A DNA stretch of 16,011 nt from JBAVEL01 sp049587715 (GCA_049587715.1 JBAVEL010000029.1:1-16011), one strand, 5' to 3'. Positions 7,578-15,613 are shown, counted from the first letter of the stretch. A program made the numbers and translations. Notes: generated by a model from the letters alone, not told the origin.

Positions 7578-7619
7578 GGCACGGGGGCTGTTCCCCTTCG
7601 GGGGGACAGCCCCCGTGCC
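7578..7619. terminator. 19-bp UUCG-capped hairpin, likely terminator of the giant gene
   Basis: The arms 7578-7596 and 7601-7619 pair over 19 bp with a single G-T wobble and are closed by TTCG at 7597-7600 between C and G, the exceptionally stable C(UUCG)G tetraloop. It begins 27 bases after the TAA at 7548-7550, a typical terminator distance. No T run follows the stem (the next bases are GC-rich), so it is not a classical intrinsic terminator. It may act as a U-less terminator or a 3' end-protecting structure, and being nearly symmetric it could work on both strands. Confidence 0.6.
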
Positions 7620-7758
7620 GCGGGGCCCGGCTGGTGCGAACCCCGCCTGGCGCCGGAGAATCACCCCGCGGCGGGCCCTGTGGGGGAGGCAACCTCTTTC
7701 CCCCCGAGCTCCGATTCCCCGTCTTCCCTCCCGATTCCGAAGCCGCCGAACAATGCCC

Positions 7759-7781
7759 GGTGGAGGGGAGACCTCTCCACC
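7759..7781 (-). terminator. Possible 3' hairpin of the GH31 transcript
   Basis: The arms 7759-7768 and 7772-7781 pair over 10 bp, including one G-T pair, around a 3-nt loop. It lies about 150 bases past the GH31 stop on the minus strand. No T run follows in that direction, so termination is only a possibility. Confidence 0.3.
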
Positions 7782-7930
7782 AGCGGCACCGCCGCCGCCG
7801 TCAGCACGATGCGCAGGATGACCGCCCCGCAGACCGGATTTGACGAGGATTGATGCGGCCTTCCTGCCCTCCGACCCGTCTCCCCCGTACCCGATGCCCT
7901 CCCCCGCCCGGACGGCATCCGGCCCTGTGC

Positions 7931-10669
7931 CTACCGCACCAGCAGCACCTTTCCCGTCTCCCTCCAGGTCCCTGCCTCCAGCCGACAGAAATACACCCCG
8001 CTCGGCAGATTTCCGGCATCCCACCTCACCGTGAGGGTGCCCGGCGGAAGCACCTCATCCAGGAGCGTTGCGACCCGCCGGCCCAGGAGGTCATACACAA
8101 AGAGCCCCACCCTCTCCCGCGCCGGAATCCGCAGCTCGAAGCTGACCGCGGCATTGAAGGGGTTGGGATAGCTCCGGCTGAGCCGGGGCGGAAGGAGCAC
8201 CGCCCCGGTCCCGACGGAAAGCCCCCCGAGCTGGAAAGCCCGCACCACCAGAGATGCGGCACTGTCGGTGGACCCGGGTGTGTGGATGAACAGACGCAGG
8301 AGCGCGGGATCGTAGTAGAACCCGTCCCCGTTCTGCCGCAGCTCCTCCAGCGAGTTCCTCCGGGGAACGGGTGTGCCGTCCCGCTCGACAGATGTGGGAG
8401 CCGCCGTGACAAGATGAACCTCGGACAGGTAGACCCTTCGGCTCAGCCGCCCGGCGAACGTGCCCGCCGAGTTCCCGATCTCCAGCACCAGCACGGGAAC
8501 GCCGCCCGAATCCGTCACGGTTCCCGCGAACCTGGTCCGGGCATACGCCCCCGCCAGGTAGGCCTGGCTGATGCCGTCATCCTCGTACAGAGTGAAGGCA
8601 AAGGTGCCGGTTGTCGCGGGCCAGACCGCCAGGGTGAGTGTGTCCAGCGGGCGCTCCCCGCTGTGCTGCATCAGAGGTCCGAACGGGATGATGCTTCCCG
8701 CGCGGACAAAGAGCGGCATGCGCTCCAGCGGAGCAGCCACCGTGACCGTCTGCCCTCCCGTGTACTGCTCTTCCGTCCAGAAGTCCACCCACCGCCCCGG
8801 GGGGAGGGCCGTCTGCCGGCTGGTCTGCCCCGCTTCCACCACGGGGGAAACCAGCAGCGCGTCACCCAGCAGGAACGAGGACCCTTCATTCTCGAGGCCC
8901 GCTCCCCCCGCAAGGAAGAGCGGACGCGCCAGGGGCATCCCCGTCTCGTGGTTCTCGCGGGCCAGCGTATACAGATACGGGAGCAGGCGGTAGCGGAGTC
9001 CAATGAACTGTCTTGAGATCTCCTCCACCTGCGGCCCGAAACCCCACGGCTCCGTGGGCGCTCCCGTCCCGTGCGCCCGGGCGACGGGAGAGAAGGCGCC
9101 GAACTGCATCCAGCGGGCGTACAGCTCGGGCGTGGCCGTCCCGCAGCAGAATCCCCCGATGTCCGAGTTGTGGTAGCCCAGCCCCGACATCCCCATGCCC
9201 AGCAGCATGGGAACCTGCACGGCCAGACCCCCGAAGCTCCTCTGGACGTCTCCCGACCAGGGGATCACCCCGTAGCGCTGGATCCCCGCCCACCCCGCGC
9301 GGGTCAGGTTGAAGAGCCGCTCCCCGGGACGGGCCTGCTGGAATCCCTCCTGGACGGTCTTCGCCCAGAGCAGATTATAGACATTATGGATCTTGCGGGC
9401 CGGACCCGCATGGTGCACCATGTCGTCCGGGTGCCGCTCGGGTTCTCCCAGGTCCGTCCAGATCCCCCCGATGTTCCCCCCGAAGAGGGGATTGTGCAGA
9501 TTCCGGAACCACTCCCGTGTGGCCGGCCGTGTCAGGTCCAGCAGGACGGCGTCGCAATTGCAGGACCACCACTGCTCCAGCCGGTAGGGCTGGAAGGACC
9601 CGTTCAGGGCGGCATGCCCCCCCGTGATGGCCGGCCAGAAGTTGGCCGCGTTCTGCTCCATGTAGGTCTGGGTGATCAGGACGGTGCGGATGCCCTGGGC
9701 GAGAAGATCCGACGTCATCTGCGCCGGCTGGGGCCACGCCGCAAGGTCCCATGCCAGGTCCCCCATGTGGCCGTACCAGTAGAGGTCCAGCACCAGGGCG
9801 TCGCAGGGAATCCGCTTCTGCCGCATCGTCTGCACCACTCCCCGGGCCTCGGCCTCGTTCCGGTAGCCGAAGCGCGACTGGATGAAGCCGAGGGACCATC
9901 GGGGAGGGAGCGGCTGCCTTCCCGTGAGCCACGTATAGCGCTCGAGCTGCGCGGGGATCCCCCGCGCGGCAATGAGATAGAACGTCAGCTCCCCCCCCTC
10001 CGCGGTATAGGCCAGCAGAGAGGGATCGGAGGCGGCAATGTCGAAGAAGCCCGGCCAGGTGTTGTCGAACAGGAGGGCGTAGCCGGCGGAGGAGGCAAGG
10101 AACGGGATGTTGACCCCCATGGCGGAGACGGGTCCCCCGTAGCCGTACACCTGCGTGTTGTAGACGGGGAAGGACTGCCCCCGCCTGTCCATGGCCGTCC
10201 CGCGCTCCCCGGTGCCGTAGAAGTGGTCGCCGCTCCCCACAGTGAACCGGGCAAGGCGCCGGCCCGCCAGTGTCCCCATGCCGCCCGAGGCCGGCTCGGC
10301 AAGCAGGGATCCTCCCGCGGCATCCAGGAAACTCAACCGGAGGGGGTCCTTCCCGCACCGCACCGTCAGGGCGGAGGAGGAGATCCACAGAGCCGTGTCG
10401 TTCTCCGAGATCGAGAAGGGCACAACTGCCGTCGAGTCGCGGATGACGGCATAGGAGGAATCCGGCGTCGAGGACGGCCCCGGCAGGAAATCCACCCGCA
10501 CCACCTCGGGGCCGTAGAACATGAGGCGGACGGAAACGCTCCCTGCAAGGAGGCGCACCGCACGATCCTCCACGATCTTCCCCGTGTAGGCGCCGGGGAA
10601 CACCTGGGCGAAGCCGCACTCCGCCCATGCCAGAAGAACCGTAAGAATGAGAAGCCGGCGTGCGTTCAT
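7931..10669 (-). CDS. Secreted GH31 alpha-glucosidase / 4-alpha-glucosyltransferase-like enzyme with T9SS tail
   Basis: 912 residues. Residues 1-21 are a signal peptide (Arg-Arg, hydrophobic core, probable cut near G-F-A). An N-terminal beta-sandwich (about 25-245, with F-Y-G-T-G-E-R at 150-156) precedes the GH31 barrel (about 255-575). The nucleophile is D406 in I-W-T-D-L-G-E-P-E and the acid/base D474 in P-W-S-G-D-V-Q-R-S; R457-A-G-W and H500-N-S-D-I-G-G-F also match the family. The region at about 575-745 is the C-terminal sandwich (DUF5110-like part near 675-745). The T9SS type A domain has YPNPFNA at 834-840 and ends V-L-L-V-R. The E-P-E-R-H-P and G-Y-H-N-S-D signatures resemble Bacteroidota/Cellvibrio Agd31B-type transglucosylases more than alpha-xylosidases, but substrate is inference. 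It should act on alpha-glucans or oligosaccharides outside the cell. Oddities are Cys pairs at C370/C372 and C508/C509 near the active site. A GGGAGG site (complement of 10676-10681) supports the ATG. No SusC/SusD-like gene is adjacent. Confidence 0.93.
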   Translation of the reverse strand: MNARRLLILTVLLAWAECGFAQVFPGAYTGKIVEDRAVRLLAGSVSVRLMFYGPEVVRVDFLPGPSSTPDSSYAVIRDSTAVVPFSISENDTALWISSSALTVRCGKDPLRLSFLDAAGGSLLAEPASGGMGTLAGRRLARFTVGSGDHFYGTGERGTAMDRRGQSFPVYNTQVYGYGGPVSAMGVNIPFLASSAGYALLFDNTWPGFFDIAASDPSLLAYTAEGGELTFYLIAARGIPAQLERYTWLTGRQPLPPRWSLGFIQSRFGYRNEAEARGVVQTMRQKRIPCDALVLDLYWYGHMGDLAWDLAAWPQPAQMTSDLLAQGIRTVLITQTYMEQNAANFWPAITGGHAALNGSFQPYRLEQWWSCNCDAVLLDLTRPATREWFRNLHNPLFGGNIGGIWTDLGEPERHPDDMVHHAGPARKIHNVYNLLWAKTVQEGFQQARPGERLFNLTRAGWAGIQRYGVIPWSGDVQRSFGGLAVQVPMLLGMGMSGLGYHNSDIGGFCCGTATPELYARWMQFGAFSPVARAHGTGAPTEPWGFGPQVEEISRQFIGLRYRLLPYLYTLARENHETGMPLARPLFLAGGAGLENEGSSFLLGDALLVSPVVEAGQTSRQTALPPGRWVDFWTEEQYTGGQTVTVAAPLERMPLFVRAGSIIPFGPLMQHSGERPLDTLTLAVWPATTGTFAFTLYEDDGISQAYLAGAYARTRFAGTVTDSGGVPVLVLEIGNSAGTFAGRLSRRVYLSEVHLVTAAPTSVERDGTPVPRRNSLEELRQNGDGFYYDPALLRLFIHTPGSTDSAASLVVRAFQLGGLSVGTGAVLLPPRLSRSYPNPFNAAVSFELRIPARERVGLFVYDLLGRRVATLLDEVLPPGTLTVRWDAGNLPSGVYFCRLEAGTWRETGKVLLVR

Positions 10670-10812
10670 CGTGTTCCTCCCTGGAGTTCCCCGTCCCCCC
10701 GAAGTGCGGAGCCAATATGCCGAGGTTTTTCCTCCCCTTCAACCCCCGCCCCTTTGCTTTTCAGCCGTTCTGTGGCCATATTTCGGTATCGGACACACAA
10801 CAGGGGTGAGCC
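10670..10812. promoter_or_regulatory. Divergent promoter region
   Basis: These 143 bases separate the start codons of the GH31 gene (minus) and the lipoprotein gene (plus), so both promoters must lie here or reach into the genes. The middle (about 10725-10790) is the most AT-rich stretch nearby, with T runs. No clear operator palindrome is seen. Confidence 0.55.
10753..10786 (+). promoter_or_regulatory. Weak Bacteroidota-type promoter candidate for the lipoprotein gene
   Basis: TTTG at 10753-10756 and TATTTCGG at 10779-10786 (consensus TAnnTTTG, two mismatches) are 22 nt apart, close to the -33/-7 arrangement of Bacteroidota primary sigma factors. They lie about 27 nt before the ATG at 10813. 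The match is poor enough to arise by chance. Confidence 0.2.
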
Positions 10813-11259
10813 ATGCGCATCCATCTTGTCGGTCTTCTCTCTCTCATGCTGTGCTCCTGCGCCTCCCGTGAAGCGGTGAAGGCGCCCGACACCACCCCGC
10901 CGCCCCCCGCGCCCTCCCCCGCCACCCCGCCCCCGCCCACGACCGTCAAGCAGAATGTCTCGCTCATCGGATCGGTCATTCTGGGGATGGAGCTTGTGGA
11001 TGATATGAACTACAGGGTGCAGGTGACGCTCCACACGGTCATCCCCGACAGGGGTTCCGAGAGCATCGCGGAGATCGGGCAGGTGGTGACGCTCGTTCCC
11101 GCATACGAGAACGACGAATCGGGAGAGATCTCCCTCACCTCGGAGCGGAACACCCGCCTGTTCGCGGTGCGGTCCCTTGAGAAGGGGCGCTTCGTGCTGG
11201 GGCGCATCACGCTTGCCCCCGACGGGACGTGGTACCTTCTGGATACCGAGTTGAACTGA
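10813..11259 (+). CDS. Small proline-rich outer-membrane or periplasmic lipoprotein, function unknown
   Basis: 148 residues. The N-terminus is a short lipoprotein signal with lipobox L13-C14-S15-C16, so C16 should be lipidated; C14 in the -2 position is slightly unusual. Residues 24-45 are a Pro-rich linker (runs of P-P-P-P split by A/T/S). The globular part, about 46-148, has beta-strand-like alternation (V-S-L-I-G-S-V-I-L-G-M-E-L, N-Y-R-V-Q-V-T-L-H-T-V, G-R-I-T-L-A-P-D-G-T-W-Y-L-L-D-T). I do not recognise a family. It lies 13 nt upstream of the propeller gene on the same strand and is probably co-transcribed with it, so it could be an accessory or anchoring partner; this is inference from position only. 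A purine-rich AGGGGTGAG before the ATG can serve as ribosome site. Confidence 0.8.
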   Translation: MRIHLVGLLSLMLCSCASREAVKAPDTTPPPPAPSPATPPPPTTVKQNVSLIGSVILGMELVDDMNYRVQVTLHTVIPDRGSESIAEIGQVVTLVPAYENDESGEISLTSERNTRLFAVRSLEKGRFVLGRITLAPDGTWYLLDTELN

Positions 11260-11272
11260 AAGGCGGACCCCC

Positions 11273-13900
11273 ATGAAGAACCCCACTCCTGTGCGCGCCG
11301 CGGCGGCTCTGACTTTGTTTCTCACCGCATGCATGCTGGCCCTTCCCCCGCTCCCCTCCCCGCACACCGTCCCCGACCTGAAGCTTCAGCGGAAGCTCCA
11401 CGATCGGGAGGCACAGCAGGCTCGCACCGGCTATCCGTCCGAGGCCCTGGCGTGGTACTTCCGCCAGCGCGCCGTTCCGGCCGAGTCCATTCCTCCCGAC
11501 TGGCAGGAGCGGGCACTCGATCACATCTCCCGGCACAACACGCCGGCCGCTGCCCGGAAGGCCGCGGCCGTGTCCTGGGTGGAGCTGGGGCCGAAGAACA
11601 TCGGGGGGCGCGTCCGCTCCCTTGCGGTCCACCCCTCCAACCCTTCGGTGATGTATGCCGGGTCGGTGAGCGGCGGGGTGTTCCACACCAGCACGGGAGG
11701 CGCTTCGTGGCTCCCCGCGGATGATTTCAAGATGAACCTGGTCATCGGATCCATCGTGCTGGATCCCTCCAACCCCCTCGTGATCTATGCCGCCACGGGG
11801 GAGGGTTTCTTCAACATCGACGCCCTGCGGGGGGCGGGAGTGCTGAAGTCCACCGACGGCGGATCCACCTGGACGCTCCTGACCGCTTTCAGCGGCGGAC
11901 CGGCGGGCTTTCCCTATTACATCAACAGTCTCTACATCAGGCCCGACAGCACCGGCATCCTGTATGCGGCCACCAACAGCGGGCTCTTCCGCACGCTGAA
12001 CGGGGGGATCTCCTGGACATTCCTGCACCAGGGGACCTCGTCCGTCCGGGCCACGCAGATCGCGCCCCACCCGTCGGCCCCGCGCACCTTCTATGTCAGC
12101 TACGGGAACTTCTCCACCGACGGGATCTACCGGACGACCAACGGGGGCGCTTCGTTCACGAAGCTGACCGCGGGACTCCCCTCCACGGGCTATCACCGTA
12201 TCAGCCTGGCCGTGGCCCCTTCCAGCGGCTCCACCCTGTACGCTTCGTACGCCGCTCCCAACGGGTCCGCCTACGGCATGTACCGGAGCACGGACGGGGG
12301 GAACAACTGGTCCACTCTGGCCGTCCCCTCCGATCCCGTGGGGGGAGGCACGCATCTGGGGACCCTGGGATGGTATGCCAACGTGCTGGCGGTGGACCCC
12401 CAGAACCCCCTGGTGGTGTATGCCGGGGGCATCAACCTGTTCAAGTCCGTGAACGGCGGCTCCTCCTGGAGCATGATCAGCAACTGGTATGCGGGGGCGG
12501 GCTACCCCTACGTGCACGCCGATCAGCACGCACTCCTGTTCTCGGGCACCACCCTCTTCATAGGGAATGACGGCGGGGTCTTCCGCACCACCAACGGCGG
12601 GAGCTCGTACACCGAGCTCACCGCGGGACTGGCCACGGTCCAGTTCTATGGAGGCGCCGTCCACCCCACGGCCGACATCCTCTATGGGGGGACCCAGGAC
12701 AACGGCACCCTCCGCTCCGCGACGATTCCTTCCTGGACCATCGCCCTCGGAGGCGACGGGGGACACGCGGCGGTGGACTTCAACAACCCGACCACCGTGT
12801 ACACCGAATACGTGTACCTCTGCTTCCAGAAGTCGCTCAACTCGGGAAGTTCCTGGACCAGGGCCATGAACGGCATCCCCACCTCCGGCTCCAATCAGTT
12901 CGACGGAACCTCCGACCGGTGCGAGTTCATCGCCCCGTTCGCCATGGATCCCTCCAACCCCCAGCGCATTGGGGCGGGCACCTACCGTGTGTTCCTCACC
13001 ACCAACGGCGGCTCCCTCTGGACGGCCGCAAGCACCGACCTGACGGGGAGCGGCCCGGGAGGAGTGGGAACGGCCGGCTCCACCATCTCCGCCGTCTCCA
13101 TCGCAAAGACCAATCCCGCCGTGCTGTATGTGGGAACGAGCGGAATCGGAGTCGCCTCCAGAATACAGGTCACCACCAACTCGGGATCCGTCTGGTCCAA
13201 TGTGACCGCCCTTCCCCTTCCCAGTCGCTACGTCACACGGATTCTGATAGACCCGGCCGGTGCGGACCGCGCCTGGGCCCTCTATTCGGGGTTCAACACG
13301 TCCACCCCTTCCACCCCCGGCCATGTCTTTCTGACAACAAACCGGGGGGTCACATGGACCGACCGGAGCGGGAACCTCCCCGATGTGCCCGCCAACGCGG
13401 GGGTGGTGGATCCCGCCAACCCCTCACACATCCTGGTGGGGACCGACCTGGGCGTGTTCGAGACCCTGGACGGGGGGCAGACCTGGACCCGGCAGGTTAC
13501 AGGCATGGCCAATGTCGCCGTGGCCGACATGGATCTGAGGTCCTCCGACAACGTGGTGTTTGCGGCCACGCACGGGAGGGGGATGTTCAAGTCCTCGGGG
13601 CCGCTCACCGGGGCTCCGCCCGAAGCCCACATCCCGTCGGAGATGCGGCTTCTGCGGAACTATCCGAATCCGTTCAATGCATCCACCACGATCCGGTTCC
13701 GGCTCCCCGCGGGGGCGGATGTGACGCTGGAGGTGCTGGACCTGACGGGGAGGCGCGTGGCGCTTCTTGTGAGGGACTACCTCCCCGCCGGCGAGCACAG
13801 CGCCCGTTTCGAGGCGGGGGCCCTGGCATCGGGGCCGTACATATGCCGGCTCACCTCAGCGGAAGGCAGGGCATCGGGGAAGATGCTCCTCCTCCGGTAG
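11273..13900 (+). CDS. Secreted Asp-box (BNR/sortilin-like) beta-propeller protein with T9SS tail
   Basis: 875 residues. Residues 1-25 are a signal sequence; L17-T-A-C20 would pass as a lipobox, but the hydrophobic stretch runs on to about 27, so a type I signal is equally likely. Residues 30-95 are a charged helical pre-domain. From about 100 the protein is a long propeller: W-V-E-L-G-P-K-N-I-G-G-R-V-R-S-L-A, then repeated P-x-N-P-x-x-(V/I)-Y-A strands and about a dozen Asp-box-like turns (S/T-x-(D/N)-G-G-x-(S/T)-W), e.g. S193-T-D-G-G-S-T-W. This matches the widespread family of secreted VPS10/sortilin-like or BNR proteins in FCB bacteria. No sialidase catalytic Arg triad or FRIP motif is evident, so binding or scaffolding is more likely than hydrolysis. 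The T9SS type A domain starts near 790 with YPNPFNA at 797-803 and ends M-L-L-L-R. It follows the lipoprotein gene by 13 nt, implying one operon. Confidence 0.9.
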   Translation: MKNPTPVRAAAALTLFLTACMLALPPLPSPHTVPDLKLQRKLHDREAQQARTGYPSEALAWYFRQRAVPAESIPPDWQERALDHISRHNTPAAARKAAAVSWVELGPKNIGGRVRSLAVHPSNPSVMYAGSVSGGVFHTSTGGASWLPADDFKMNLVIGSIVLDPSNPLVIYAATGEGFFNIDALRGAGVLKSTDGGSTWTLLTAFSGGPAGFPYYINSLYIRPDSTGILYAATNSGLFRTLNGGISWTFLHQGTSSVRATQIAPHPSAPRTFYVSYGNFSTDGIYRTTNGGASFTKLTAGLPSTGYHRISLAVAPSSGSTLYASYAAPNGSAYGMYRSTDGGNNWSTLAVPSDPVGGGTHLGTLGWYANVLAVDPQNPLVVYAGGINLFKSVNGGSSWSMISNWYAGAGYPYVHADQHALLFSGTTLFIGNDGGVFRTTNGGSSYTELTAGLATVQFYGGAVHPTADILYGGTQDNGTLRSATIPSWTIALGGDGGHAAVDFNNPTTVYTEYVYLCFQKSLNSGSSWTRAMNGIPTSGSNQFDGTSDRCEFIAPFAMDPSNPQRIGAGTYRVFLTTNGGSLWTAASTDLTGSGPGGVGTAGSTISAVSIAKTNPAVLYVGTSGIGVASRIQVTTNSGSVWSNVTALPLPSRYVTRILIDPAGADRAWALYSGFNTSTPSTPGHVFLTTNRGVTWTDRSGNLPDVPANAGVVDPANPSHILVGTDLGVFETLDGGQTWTRQVTGMANVAVADMDLRSSDNVVFAATHGRGMFKSSGPLTGAPPEAHIPSEMRLLRNYPNPFNASTTIRFRLPAGADVTLEVLDLTGRRVALLVRDYLPAGEHSARFEAGALASGPYICRLTSAEGRASGKMLLLR

Positions 13901-14058
13901 ACGCCCGCGCGGACGGCCCGCCCGGGGCAGGGATCTTCCCCCGTGCAGCCGGGCCCTGCGCCTGCGATGGCTCCCCCGCGGGGGCTCTCTCTGCAGGCGG
14001 TTCTCTCCGACCCCGGACCGATACCGCGGATGCACACGGAATCAGAAAGGTCGAGACC
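13901..14058. other. Intergenic GC-rich spacer before the pirin gene
   Basis: This spacer holds a 12-base palindrome (CCCCCGCGGGGG, 13973-13984) and a 6-bp inverted repeat (13927-13932 with 13954-13959), neither followed by T runs. It marks the change from the surface-protein genes to the pirin-WrbA-SDR genes and probably contains a terminator and the pirin promoter, which I cannot define. The pirin frame is open through this spacer, but there is no ribosome site until 14046. Confidence 0.4.
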
Positions 14059-14811
14059 ATGTCGGCAGTGGAGATCCTGAAGGCAGACCGGCGGCATTTC
14101 TCGGATTTTGGATGGTTGAAAACCTACTGGCTGTTTTCATTCTCCCACTACTTCGACCCCCACAACATCCAATTCGGAGCGTTACGGGTCTTCAATGACG
14201 ACATCGTGGCACCGGGAACGGGATTCCCGACTCACCCTCATCAGGAAATGGAGATCATAACCATTGTCCTCGACGGCGAGATGACTCATCAGGACAGCAT
14301 GGGAAACAGGACCGTCATCCGGGCGGGGGATGTCCAACGGATGTCTGCGGGAACCGGTTTGACCCATTCCGAGTTCAATCTGGCACGTCAGCCGGTGCAC
14401 TTCTACCAGACCTGGATATTTCCGGACATGGCCGGACTTCGCCCGACATATGACCAGAAGTCCTTTGACCCGCATCAATGGAGGAACCGTCTTTTCCCGG
14501 TGGCCTCCGGGCAAAATCTGCCGGGAACGGTGACCTTTCACACGGATGCCACCATCTATCGTTGTGAGCTGGACAAAGGCAGGGAAGTTGTTTTGAAGGA
14601 CACAACCGGGCGGCGAATCCTTGTCTATCTGACAAATGGACATCTGTCGGCCAATGGCAACGGGATGGCATCAGAGGATCAGGCACGGATCGATGTGGAC
14701 GAACCGCTGGTTCTGAACACCGAGGAGGGGGCCGCATTCATCCTGATCGACGTTCCTTCCTGCAAGGGGTGGGGATACAGCGATGAGACACTGCGAGGAA
14801 ACAGCAGATAG
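14059..14811 (+). CDS. Pirin-family protein (YhhW-like, putative quercetin 2,3-dioxygenase)
   Basis: 250 residues, close to the family's usual 230-290. It is a cupin-fold protein with the complete pirin metal site: H59 and H61 in F-P-T-H-P-H-Q-E-M-E, and H103 with E105 in T-G-L-T-H-S-E-F-N. The first cupin spans about 25-120 (D-G-E-M-T-H-x-D-S-x-G and A-G-D-V-Q-R-M-S-A-G-T-G are signatures) and the second about 150-232. Pirins bind Fe or Ni; YhhW and pirin have shown quercetinase activity in vitro, but the physiological substrate is unknown. The ATG at 14059 has AAAGG 8 nt upstream (14046-14050) and matches the family's N-terminus, although the frame is open far upstream inside the propeller gene. 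Base composition is visibly less GC-rich than in the preceding genes. The neighbouring WrbA-like gene suggests a quinone or electrophile stress role (inference). Confidence 0.93.
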   Translation: MSAVEILKADRRHFSDFGWLKTYWLFSFSHYFDPHNIQFGALRVFNDDIVAPGTGFPTHPHQEMEIITIVLDGEMTHQDSMGNRTVIRAGDVQRMSAGTGLTHSEFNLARQPVHFYQTWIFPDMAGLRPTYDQKSFDPHQWRNRLFPVASGQNLPGTVTFHTDATIYRCELDKGREVVLKDTTGRRILVYLTNGHLSANGNGMASEDQARIDVDEPLVLNTEEGAAFILIDVPSCKGWGYSDETLRGNSR

Positions 14812-14928
14812 TGGTGCCCAACAGCCGCATCAGCCCGGACCGGCGATCCGGCGGCGCCTCATTGCCGGCCGGTCATGCCGGGCGCGAGGCTCACTCTACA
14901 ACAACCCACACAAGGAAGGGGTCTGACA

Positions 14929-15531
14929 ATGGCCGGCATTCTCGTTCTCTACTACAGCATGTACGGGCATACGGAAACGATGGCCGAAGCGGTGGCGGCG
15001 GGCGCGCGCAGCGTCCACGGCACCGAGGTCACGATCAAGCGGGTGCCCGATCTGGTGCCGGAAGACGTCGCCCGCAAGGCCGGGGCCAGGCTGGACCAGC
15101 CGGCTGCGCTCGCCACGGTGGACGAGTTGCCCGGCTACGATGCCATCATCTTCGGTACGCCCACCCGCTTCGGCAACATGTGCGCACAGATGCGCAACTT
15201 CCTGGATCAGACAGGCGGGCTCTGGTTTCAGGGAAAGCTGATCGGTAAGGTTGCCAGCGTGTTCACCTCCACCGCCACCCAGCACGGCGGACACGAGACC
15301 ACGATCACTTCGTTTCATACCACCCTGCTCCATCACGGCATGATCATTGTCGGTGTTCCCTATTCCTGTCAGGAACTCATGGAGATCAGGGAAGTCACCG
15401 GGGGATCTCCCTACGGCGCCGGAACACTGGCAGGGGGCGACGGTCGCCGTCTGCCCTCGGAGAAGGAGCTCGCAATCGCCCGCTTTCAGGGAACCCATGT
15501 TGCCGGGATCGTCCGCAAGCTCCTGGCATAG
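14929..15531 (+). CDS. wrbA: NAD(P)H:quinone oxidoreductase, WrbA type (flavodoxin fold)
   Basis: 200 residues, the normal WrbA length. FMN-binding features are present: phosphate loop S10-M-Y-G-H-T-E16 after a hydrophobic first strand, P78-T-R-F-G-N-M84, T117-Q-H-G-G-H-E123 and G158-G-S-P-Y-G-A-G-T166. WrbA tetramers reduce quinones by two electrons with NAD(P)H in the cytoplasm, avoiding semiquinone radicals. The ATG at 14929 has an AAGGAAGGGG ribosome site at 14912-14921; an in-frame ATG 18 codons earlier (14875) would add a non-conserved extension. The gene follows pirin by 117 nt in the same direction and precedes an SDR gene, so the three may be co-regulated. Symbol by family resemblance. 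Confidence 0.94.
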   Translation: MAGILVLYYSMYGHTETMAEAVAAGARSVHGTEVTIKRVPDLVPEDVARKAGARLDQPAALATVDELPGYDAIIFGTPTRFGNMCAQMRNFLDQTGGLWFQGKLIGKVASVFTSTATQHGGHETTITSFHTTLLHHGMIIVGVPYSCQELMEIREVTGGSPYGAGTLAGGDGRRLPSEKELAIARFQGTHVAGIVRKLLA

Positions 15532-15613
15532 ACCTGCCTGCGGGATGCGGCGACCGCCGCCGATGCCGCCTGTCGGTCGGCTTGTCGGATTCGTGGACTA
15601 ATTCGGACTGTCC

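Larger units (their letters stand above)
7551..7930. other. Gene-free region between convergent genes
   Basis: These 380 bases separate the stop codons of the giant surface-protein gene (plus strand) and the GH31 gene (minus strand). I see no gene; the short open frames are GC-driven and resemble nothing. Two hairpins stand out: a 19-bp one at 7578-7619 and a 10-bp one at 7759-7781. They could end transcription from either side. Confidence 0.65.

Noticed and set aside
9071..10879. 602-codon open frame on the plus strand (with another at 7850-9016)
   Set aside because: Both are antisense to the GH31 gene, whose catalytic motifs are intact; the translations show no family resemblance.
11207..13324. 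705-codon open frame on the minus strand
   Set aside because: Antisense to the Asp-box propeller gene; low-complexity Gly/Arg/Val translation without domains.
12919..14058. Long upstream extension of the pirin frame
   Set aside because: It overlaps the propeller gene in another frame; pirin homology and a ribosome site begin only at 14046-14059.
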